Shown here piece after piece: positions 17,122 to 24,806 of a stretch of 64,000 nt of DNA; the first letter of the stretch is position 1, and each line of letters begins with the position of its first letter. The stretch lies in assembly GCF_006540305.1 (NCBI RefSeq), contig NZ_BJOR01000001.1, positions 1,054,001-1,118,000 on the forward strand, read 5' to 3'. Under the pieces are notes generated by a model, which worked only from the letters and a program-made list of their open reading frames with translations, was not told where the DNA came from and did no database searches. A program made the position numbers and the translations under genes. Source of the DNA: Streptomyces sp. 6-11-2. Its GTDB lineage: Bacteria > Actinomycetota > Actinomycetes > Streptomycetales > Streptomycetaceae.

Positions 17122-17865
17122 TTACTCCTCTTTGCGGAACGCCCGCAGGGTGAAGACCGGGTCCGGGCGGCGGCGGTCCTGGTCGGGCAGGGCCGCCAGC
17201 CGTGCGGCGAAGGCGTCGGCGAGGGGTTCGCCCGGCGGCAGCGTGACGAACCAGCCGCGGCGCAGGTCGGCGATGGTGCTGCGGGGGCTGCGGCCCTGGT
17301 CGCGGCCCGGGAAGAGGGCGTGTCCGGCCGGGACCAGGCCGTACGCGGTGGCGTACTCGGTGACGAGGCCGGCGTCGTCGCGGGCCGGGCGGCGGGGCCG
17401 GGAGGCGAGTACGGCGTCGATGTCGCTGCCGACGTTGTGCGCGGCGGCCTTGTCGACCGTGGTGACGTACATCCCGCCGGGCCGGAGCACCCGGGCGCAC
17501 TCGGCGACGATCGCCCGCGCGTCCTCGGGGCCGGGCGCCAGGTGCAGCAGCCACACGCTGGTGACGGCGTCGAACCGACCGTCGGGGAAAGGCAGGCTGC
17601 GGCTGTCGGCGAGCACGACGGCACCGGGCAGGCGTGCCCCGGCCTGCCGGGCCATCGCGGGTGCCCGGTCGACTCCGGTCACCCGCAGGCCGGCGCGGGC
17701 GGCGGCGAGGCGGCGGGTCACGATGCCGGTGCCGCAGCCCGCGTCGAGCAGTTCGCGCGTCTGTCGCGGCACGAAGCCGAGGACGGCCTCCGCCGCGGCC
17801 TCCGCTCTCGGCTCGCCGCCGCGCGAGGCGTCGTAGCGCTCGGCTTCCTCGTCGTAGTCCAGCAC
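17122..17865 (-). CDS. Class I SAM-dependent methyltransferase
   Basis: 247-aa Methyltransf_11-type protein. Motif I LLDAGCGTGIVTRRLA is at residues 39-54. The acidic loop is VTGVDRAPAMARQA and the post-II strand is DAVTSVWLLHLAPG, then LRPGGMYVTTVDK. The substrate is unknown. The start is GTG at 17865 with a GGGGGGAT stretch upstream. It converges on the GH74 gene and lies 31 bases downstream of the pterin dehydratase gene on the same strand, so the two may be co-transcribed. The C-terminal part (residues 170-247) is Arg-rich and not diagnostic. Confidence 0.82.
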   Translation of the reverse strand: MLDYDEEAERYDASRGGEPRAEAAAEAVLGFVPRQTRELLDAGCGTGIVTRRLAAARAGLRVTGVDRAPAMARQAGARLPGAVVLADSRSLPFPDGRFDAVTSVWLLHLAPGPEDARAIVAECARVLRPGGMYVTTVDKAAAHNVGSDIDAVLASRPRRPARDDAGLVTEYATAYGLVPAGHALFPGRDQGRSPRSTIADLRRGWFVTLPPGEPLADAFAARLAALPDQDRRRPDPVFTLRAFRKEE

Positions 17866-17896
17866 GCGGATCCCCCCACCCCGTCCCGGCGGCGGC

Positions 17897-18202
17897 TCAG
17901 CTCGCCCCGTGTCCCGGTGCGAGGTCCTGCACCCGGTGGGCGAGTTCGAAGTCCTTCTCGGTGACGACGCCGCCCGCGCTGTGGGTGTTCACGCTGAGCG
18001 AGAGCGTGTTGTACCCCAGGGTCAGGTCGGAGTGGTGGTTGAGCTCCTCCTGCACCTGGGCGACGTGCACGACCATCGCCGTCGCCGCGAAGTGCGAACC
18101 GAGCCGGAAGGAGCGGGTGAGGCGGTCCCCGTCGACGGACCAGCCGGGCAGTTCGGCCAGCCGGTCCTCGATCTCCTTGGGCGACAGCGGTGCGACGGGC
18201 AT
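17897..18202 (-). CDS. 4a-hydroxytetrahydrobiopterin dehydratase (PCD/DCoH)
   Basis: 101-aa pterin-4a-carbinolamine dehydratase. It dehydrates 4a-hydroxytetrahydropterin so that the cofactor of aromatic amino acid hydroxylases can be recycled; it is cytoplasmic. The signature is QEELNHHSDLTLGYNTLSLS with the paired histidines that bind the pterin, followed by THSAGGVTEKDFELA-like sequence (here VVTEKDFELA). LPGWSVDGDRLTRSF is the usual N-terminal strand. The ATG at 18202 has GGAAGGGAG upstream. No phenylalanine hydroxylase gene is in the window. Length is normal. Confidence 0.9.
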   Translation of the reverse strand: MPVAPLSPKEIEDRLAELPGWSVDGDRLTRSFRLGSHFAATAMVVHVAQVQEELNHHSDLTLGYNTLSLSVNTHSAGGVVTEKDFELAHRVQDLAPGHGAS

Positions 18203-18300
18203 GGGACCGGCTCCCTTCCTGGACCTCTCCTGGACCTCGCGCTCCCGTTCAGACTGCCACAGGAGGGCCGCCGCGTCCCGGGCGGGAACCGGCCCCCGGC

Positions 18301-19440
18301 TCAGCCGGCCACGCACTCGGCCGCGAGGTCGTCCGCCAGGGTGGCGATCCTGGCGCGGCCCTCGACGTGTTCCACCCAGGCGTGCGGCAGGCCGTGGTCG
18401 CCGTGCCGGGCGCCGAGGATGTTTCCGCAGATGGAGCCGGTGGAGTCGCTGTCACCCGAGTGGTTGACGGCGAGCAGCAGGGCGTCCTCGACGGTCGGGG
18501 CGGCCAGGGCGCTGTAGACGCCGATGGCGAGGGCCTCCTCGGCGACCCATCCGGCGCCGAGCCGCTGAAGCCTCTCGGGCGTCGGAGTGCCCTGTGCGGC
18601 CAGGTCGAGGGCCTGCTCCAGAGCGGCGCTGGTCTCCTCGTGCCCGGTGGAGGTCCCCCCTGTCCGAGCGGAGCCGTGAGCTTCGGGGCGGGCGAGCAGC
18701 CGCAGCGCGCGCAGGACCGCGCCCTCGACGGAGTCCCCGGACACGAGGTACGCGACGATCGCGGCGAGCGCGCCGGCCGCGTAGTAACCGGTGGGGTGGC
18801 CGTGGGTCGTCTGGGCGCACCGGGCGGCCATGCCGAAGGCGGTGGCGGGGTCGGTGCGGGTCAGCCCGAAGGGCGCCGAGCGCATCACGGCGCCGCAGCC
18901 CTTGGAGTCGGAGTTGACCGGGCCGGGCAGGCCGAGTTCGGCCGCCGGATCGGGCACGAAGTCCTGGGCGAGCCCGGACAGGCAGGCGTTTCCGGGGGCG
19001 CGGCGGGCGTACAGCCACCGTTCGGTGATCAGTCCGCCGCGCGGACCCTCGTAGGAACCCCCGGAGGGCCCGGCCATCTCGCTGTCCTCGGGGCCCTGCC
19101 TGCGCTGGGTCTCCAGCCAGCGCTCGTAGGCCCAGCGCACCAGGCGGGGCCAGCCGCCGCCGATGCCCCGCAGCCGCTCGCGCTCGTGGGCCTGGCGCAG
19201 GCCCTCCACGGTGAACAGGGTCATCTGGGTGTCGTCGGTGATACGGCCCACCACGCCGTCCCCGTCGGGCACCAGGCCGGTCACGCCGCGCGGGCCGTGC
19301 ACGGCGCGGATCCGGTCCAGGGAGTCGAACTCCACCGGATTGCCGAGGGCGTCCCCGACGGCGCCGCCCAGCAGGCAGCCGCGCACTCTGGCGCGGTACA
19401 CCGCCGTCGCCTCCCAGGACGGCTTCCACGGCTCGGTCAT
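18301..19440 (-). CDS. ADP-ribosylglycohydrolase family protein
   Basis: 379-aa protein of the ARH/DraG family, which removes ADP-ribose from proteins or small molecules using a two-Mg2+ centre. The N-terminal GCLLGGAVGDALGNPVEF and GRITDDTQMTLFTVEGL (metal-binding DDTQM near residue 69) are clear. The C-terminal HSGDSDSTGSICGNILGA motif (near residue 330) supplies the other metal ligands. The GSARTGGTSTGHEETS insertion near 260 is low-complexity. The ATG at 19440 is 29 bases from the divergent XRE regulator, so the two share one very short promoter region. It could be a DraG-like regulator or a general ARH enzyme; the partner ADP-ribosyltransferase is not visible. Confidence 0.88.
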   Translation of the reverse strand: MTEPWKPSWEATAVYRARVRGCLLGGAVGDALGNPVEFDSLDRIRAVHGPRGVTGLVPDGDGVVGRITDDTQMTLFTVEGLRQAHERERLRGIGGGWPRLVRWAYERWLETQRRQGPEDSEMAGPSGGSYEGPRGGLITERWLYARRAPGNACLSGLAQDFVPDPAAELGLPGPVNSDSKGCGAVMRSAPFGLTRTDPATAFGMAARCAQTTHGHPTGYYAAGALAAIVAYLVSGDSVEGAVLRALRLLARPEAHGSARTGGTSTGHEETSAALEQALDLAAQGTPTPERLQRLGAGWVAEEALAIGVYSALAAPTVEDALLLAVNHSGDSDSTGSICGNILGARHGDHGLPHAWVEHVEGRARIATLADDLAAECVAG

Positions 19441-19456
19441 ACGCCCCCTCCTCGAC

Positions 19457-19462
19457 TACGGT
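19457..19462 (+). promoter_or_regulatory. Putative -10 box, leaderless XRE gene
   Basis: TACGGT is exactly seven bases before the ATG at 19470 and there is no Shine-Dalgarno sequence. The same TANNNT-N7-ATG arrangement appears at 24014 and 54297. Confidence 0.45.
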
Positions 19463-19469
19463 CGTGCGT

Positions 19470-20330
19470 ATGGCCATTGTCGCGTCCGGCACCACCGCGT
19501 CCCCCACCGCCCCCGCGGCCCGGGGCGTGGGCCCGCTGCTGCGGTCCTGGCGGGAGCGGCGGCGGATCAGCCAGCTCGAACTGGCGCTGCGCGCCGACTC
19601 CTCGGCCCGGCACATCAGCTTCGTCGAGACCGGACGGTCCCGGCCGAGCGAGGAGATGGTGCTGCGGCTGGCGGAGCACCTGGAGGTGCCGGTGCGGGAG
19701 CGCAACGCCCTGCTGCTGGCCGCCGGTTACGCCCCGAGGTACCGGCAGACCCCGCTGGACGACCCGGCGCTCGGCCCGCTGCGCGAGGGCCTGGAGCGGC
19801 TGATCCGGGGATACGAGCCGTATCCGGCGCTGGTGGTCGACGCGACGTACGACGTGGTGAGCGCCAACCGGGGCATCACGATGCTGCTGGAGGGCATCCC
19901 GGAGCGGCTGCTCGCCGCGCCGCTGAACGCGATGCGGCTGACCCTGCACCCGGACGGTCTGGCGCCGCGCATCCGCAATCTGCGCGAGTGGCGCGCTCAC
20001 CTGCTCGCCCAGATGGAGCGGCAGGTCGCGCTGCACCGCTCGGCCGCGCTGTGCGAACTGTACGACGAGGTGGCGGCCTACCCGGTGCCGCGGAGCGCTC
20101 CGGAGACGGCTGAGCCGTCCGGGCGGGCACCGTACTTCGCGCTGCCGATGCGGATCGAGCACGACGGGCGGGTACTGTCGTTCGTCTCCTCCATCTCCAC
20201 CTTCAACACGCCCATGGACGTGACGGTGGCGGAACTGGCGATCGAGACGTTCCTGCCCGCCGATCCGGACACCGTCGAGTACCTTCACTCGTCGTGGGCG
20301 GGAAAGAGCCGGGAGGCGTGGCGTGAGTGA
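19470..20330 (+). CDS. XRE-family regulator with MmyB-like ligand domain
   Basis: 286-aa transcriptional regulator. The N-terminal HTH_XRE (about residues 16-75) reads LRSWRERRRISQLELAL, then SARHISFVETGRSRPS. The C-terminal MmyB-like domain (about 100-270) has the family pattern LERLIRGYEPYPALVVDATYDVVSANRG and later FVSSISTFNTPMDVTVAELAIETFLPADP. MmyB-type domains bind a hydrophobic ligand, a fatty acid in the one solved case known to me. Start choice: ATG at 19470 fits a leaderless transcript; a GTG at 19464 is possible. It is divergent from the ADP-ribosylglycohydrolase gene and overlaps the next regulator by 8 bases, so the two regulators are translationally coupled. Confidence 0.88.
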   Translation: MAIVASGTTASPTAPAARGVGPLLRSWRERRRISQLELALRADSSARHISFVETGRSRPSEEMVLRLAEHLEVPVRERNALLLAAGYAPRYRQTPLDDPALGPLREGLERLIRGYEPYPALVVDATYDVVSANRGITMLLEGIPERLLAAPLNAMRLTLHPDGLAPRIRNLREWRAHLLAQMERQVALHRSAALCELYDEVAAYPVPRSAPETAEPSGRAPYFALPMRIEHDGRVLSFVSSISTFNTPMDVTVAELAIETFLPADPDTVEYLHSSWAGKSREAWRE

Positions 20331-21186
20331 GCGGCGGGCGGCGCCCACCGTGGGCCAGGTGGTGCTCGGCAGACGGCTTCAGGAGCTGCGGGAGAAGGCC
20401 GGGCTGGGACGCGAGGCGGCCGCGCGCGTCCTGCGGGTGGCCCCCGCGACGGTACGGCGGATGGAGACGGCCGAGGTCGCCCTGAAGATCCCGTACGTGC
20501 AGATGCTGCTGAGCGCCTACGGGGTGGGCGACGAGGCGGCCGCCGCGTTCGTCGCGCTGGCCGAGGAGGCCAACGCGCCGGGCTGGTGGCAGCGGTTCCA
20601 CGACGTGCTGCCGGAGTGGTTCAGCCTGTATGTGAGCCTGGAGGGCGCCGCCCGGCTGATCCGCTCCTACGAGCCGCACTTCGTGCCGGGACTGCTCCAG
20701 ACGGAGGGCTACGCGCGGGCGGTGCTGGAGGCGGGGACGGTCGGGCAGCGCAGGCCGGACGCGGTCGAGCGGCACGTGTCCCTGCGGATGGCCCGGCAGC
20801 AGCTGCTGGAGCGGGCCGATCCGCCGCACCTGTGGGTGATCATCGACGAGACGGTGCTGCGGCGGCCGGTGAGCGACCGCCCCGAGGTGATGCGCGAGCA
20901 GCTCGACAAGCTGCTCCACTACACCGAGCGGGACCGGGTGACGGTGCAGGTCGCCGAGTTCGCGCGGGGACCGCACGCGGGGACGTACGCGCCGTTCTCG
21001 CTGTTCCGCTTCGCCGAGCCGGAGCTGCCCGACCTGGTCTACACCGAGTACCTGACCGGCGCCCTGTACCTGGACTCCCGCACGGAGATCTCCGCGCACC
21101 TGGAGGTCCTGGACCGCATGACGGCCGCCGCCGCCACCGCCGAGCAGACCCGCAAGCTGCTGCGGAAGTACCGCGAGAACCTGTGA
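20323..21186 (+). CDS. XRE-family regulator with DUF5753 domain
   Basis: 287-aa regulator of the group expanded in Streptomyces. The HTH covers about residues 15-70 (LGRRLQELREKAGLGREAA; APATVRRMETAEVALKIPYVQML). The DUF5753 domain starts near 100 (ARLIRSYEPHFVPGLLQTEGYARAVL) and runs to the end, with DETVLRRPV and TERDRVTVQVAEFARGPHAG. In most cases such genes precede a small DUF397 protein; none follows here, where a MITE and dnaK are found instead. The start is GTG within the end of the upstream XRE gene (8-base overlap). The likely role is developmental or stress gene control with an unknown ligand. Confidence 0.88.
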   Translation: MSERRAAPTVGQVVLGRRLQELREKAGLGREAAARVLRVAPATVRRMETAEVALKIPYVQMLLSAYGVGDEAAAAFVALAEEANAPGWWQRFHDVLPEWFSLYVSLEGAARLIRSYEPHFVPGLLQTEGYARAVLEAGTVGQRRPDAVERHVSLRMARQQLLERADPPHLWVIIDETVLRRPVSDRPEVMREQLDKLLHYTERDRVTVQVAEFARGPHAGTYAPFSLFRFAEPELPDLVYTEYLTGALYLDSRTEISAHLEVLDRMTAAAATAEQTRKLLRKYRENL

Positions 21187-21265
21187 ACCGCGCCGCCGGC
21201 GACCTGTGTTCCCAGTGCTGTGACCGGAAAGGTTCACCGGCTCGCGACGCCCGGCACGGCACTAG

Positions 21266-21423
21266 GGCCTCTCGTTTGGATCATGCCGGGCTCGCGGGCC
21301 CTGGCACCGTGCCTCGCCGTGTTGTCGTCGGTTGGCAGGGCTCCGCCCTGCCGCTCTCCTCCGCCTTGCGATGCACGGCACCAGACCCCGCTCCCTGATC
21401 CGGCTTGATCCAAACGAAAGACC
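21266..21423. mobile_element. MITE-like element with CTAG target duplication
   Basis: A 158-bp non-coding element. Its two ends are 24-bp imperfect terminal inverted repeats: the left begins GGCCTCTCGTTTGGATCA, and the right, read inward on the minus strand, begins GGTCTTTCGTTTGGATCA. They differ at three of 24 positions. The element is flanked on both sides by CTAG (21262-21265 and 21424-21427), which fits the YTAR target duplication of IS5-group transposases. There is no transposase frame. The inside contains a hairpin GGCAGGGCTCCGCCCTGCC (21334-21352). The right-hand CTAG supplies the TAG stop of dnaK. Confidence 0.75.
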
Positions 21424-23286
<1,863 letters not shown>

Positions 23287-23327
23287 CTTCGTCCCCTTCC
23301 GGGCGCCTCCTGCTCTCCAGCACAAAA

Positions 23328-23348
23328 CTTGAGTGCGCCGTTGTCAAT
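23328..23348. promoter_or_regulatory. HAIR-like (HspR) operator upstream of dnaK
   Basis: CTTGAGT at 23328-23334, then 7 bases, then TGTCAAT at 23342-23348. The HAIR consensus is CTTGAGT-N7-ACTCAAG; the left half is perfect and the right half matches 4 of 7. On the minus strand it overlaps a TTGACA that fits a -35 box (23347-23342), with a weak TGTGCT 17 bases on. This position suits repression by HspR. Confidence 0.6.
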
Positions 23349-23438
23349 GCCGCGTACCCGCCGGCTGCCGCTCTACCCGGGAACACCGATGCCGCGCCCG
23401 GGACGAGGGGCGCGGCACCGTCGGACGTGGGTCTCGCC

Positions 23439-23876
23439 TCAGGCGAGCTTCGCGTCCAGGGTGATCGTCGTACCGGTCAGGGCCTGGCTGACCGGGCAGT
23501 TCTTCTTGGCTTCCTCGGCCGCGGCGACGAACGCGTCGTTGTCGATGCCGGGGACCGTGCCCTCGACGCTGAGGTGAATGCCCGTGATGCCCTCGCCCGG
23601 CTGGAAGGTGACGTCCGCCTTCGTCCGCAGGGTGGTGGGCGGGGTGCCGGCGCCGGCGAGGCCGTGCGACAGCGCCATGGAGAAGCAGCTGGAGTGGGCG
23701 GCTGCGATCAGCTCCTCGGGGCTGGTCTTCCCGTTCGCCTGCTCGGCGCGCGACGGCCAGGACACCGGCTGCTGGCCGATGCCGGAGGAGTCGAAGGTGA
23801 CGACGCCGTTGCCCTCGAGCAGGTTGCCTTCCCAGACGGTGTGAGCGGTGCGCGTGGTTGCCACGGTTGGTTCCAT
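23439..23876 (-). CDS. OsmC-family hydroperoxide-reducing protein
   Basis: 145-aa OsmC/Ohr superfamily protein that should reduce organic hydroperoxides through two cysteines. Cys64 lies in AAAHSSCFSMALSHGL and Cys127 in KKNCPVSQALTGTTITL, the expected pair. HTVWEGNLLEGNGVVTFDSSG is the N-terminal strand typical of the OsmC subgroup rather than Ohr. Two starts are possible: ATG at 23876 (GAAAGG upstream) or GTG four codons later, which gives the commoner N-terminus VATTRTAHTV. It is cytoplasmic. It sits upstream of dnaK on the same strand, with a 152-bp gap that contains the HAIR-like site, so the two are separately controlled stress genes. Confidence 0.9.
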   Translation of the reverse strand: MEPTVATTRTAHTVWEGNLLEGNGVVTFDSSGIGQQPVSWPSRAEQANGKTSPEELIAAAHSSCFSMALSHGLAGAGTPPTTLRTKADVTFQPGEGITGIHLSVEGTVPGIDNDAFVAAAEEAKKNCPVSQALTGTTITLDAKLA

Positions 23877-24013
23877 ACCTTTCGCCAGGGTTCCCGTTGC
23901 CGGGGTTCCGTAACCGCCATCCGATCACATCCGCGCCGCGCACAACCACCGAGCGGGCCGCGACCTGCCGGAGAAGGTGTGTGAATCGCCTGCCGGACGG
24001 CGGGGGTAGGCCC

Positions 24014-24019
24014 TACAGT
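24014..24019 (+). promoter_or_regulatory. Putative -10 box, leaderless membrane-TPR gene
   Basis: TACAGT is seven bases upstream of the ATG at 24027 and no ribosome binding site is visible between them. Confidence 0.45.
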
Positions 24020-24026
24020 CCGTTTC

Positions 24027-24806
24027 ATGGTCGAACTCTTCCAAGTCCTCGGGGGAATCGCGGGATTTGGTGGAATCGCTCTCGGTGTCCTGTACCTGCT
24101 CTACCGGGACCTCGTGCGCGACATCATCCGCAGGCGGATGTTCCGGACGCTCACGTCAACGCAGGCGACCGCCCTGTTCGGGGCCGTGGTCGTGCTGGCC
24201 TTCGCCGTGGCGATCCTCGGGATCTTCGCCACCCTCGCCGAAAGCACGGGTGTCCGGCAGTTCCTGGTCCTCGTGGGCATGCTGCTGCTGTTCCTGCTGG
24301 CGGTGCTGTTCCTCGCGGTGCGCGTGGTCACCGGCCCGGCCGCCCGCGCGAAGGCCGGCGGCGGCAGCGGTGCGGAGCGCAGGCTCACCACGGTGCGCCG
24401 GCACGTCGAGAGCGGGGAGGCCGACCAGGCGGAGCGCGCCCTGGAGGCGTCCCGGCTGAACCGCGAGTCGTCCGTGTTCTGGTACTGGAAGGCCAGGATC
24501 GCGCTGGTCCGGTCCAACCTCGACGTGGCGTACGGCTATGTCGAGGAGGCGCTGAAGCTGGACGGCCGGGACCCGTACTGCATCGCGCTGAAGATAGAGC
24601 TGCTTCTGCTGGCGGGCGACCCCGACCGGCGTGACCGGGCCGCGCGGCTGTCGGTGGAGAGCACCGGCTTGAGCCGCGAACTCGACGCGTGGCTGCGTCA
24701 GTTGCGGGCCGAGGGAATGTTCGACGGTGGGGTGCGCACCCGCACGGAGCTCGAGGCGCGGTGCCCGCTTCCCACCCGTACCACGGAGGATGCCCATGCG
24801 GAGTGA
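24027..24806 (+). CDS. Membrane protein with TPR-like C-terminus
   Basis: 259-aa protein not assigned to a named family. Two or three transmembrane helices are seen at about residues 5-25, 48-68 and 76-102. The cytosolic part has paired helices of TPR type (ESGEADQAERALEASRLNRES; VFWYWKARIALVRSNLDVAYGYVEEALKLDGRDPY). It likely serves as a membrane scaffold. The last 11 bases overlap the start of the VWA gene, so the two proteins are translationally coupled and probably work together, as in TPR/VWA pairs such as the Bat system. There is no signal peptide. The role is inferred only. Confidence 0.7.
   Translation: MVELFQVLGGIAGFGGIALGVLYLLYRDLVRDIIRRRMFRTLTSTQATALFGAVVVLAFAVAILGIFATLAESTGVRQFLVLVGMLLLFLLAVLFLAVRVVTGPAARAKAGGGSGAERRLTTVRRHVESGEADQAERALEASRLNRESSVFWYWKARIALVRSNLDVAYGYVEEALKLDGRDPYCIALKIELLLLAGDPDRRDRAARLSVESTGLSRELDAWLRQLRAEGMFDGGVRTRTELEARCPLPTRTTEDAHAE

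Noticed and set aside
21187..21423. MITE region as a DUF397 gene or an att site
   Set aside because: No open frame of DUF397 type and no tRNA nearby; inverted ends plus CTAG duplication fit a transposon remnant better.
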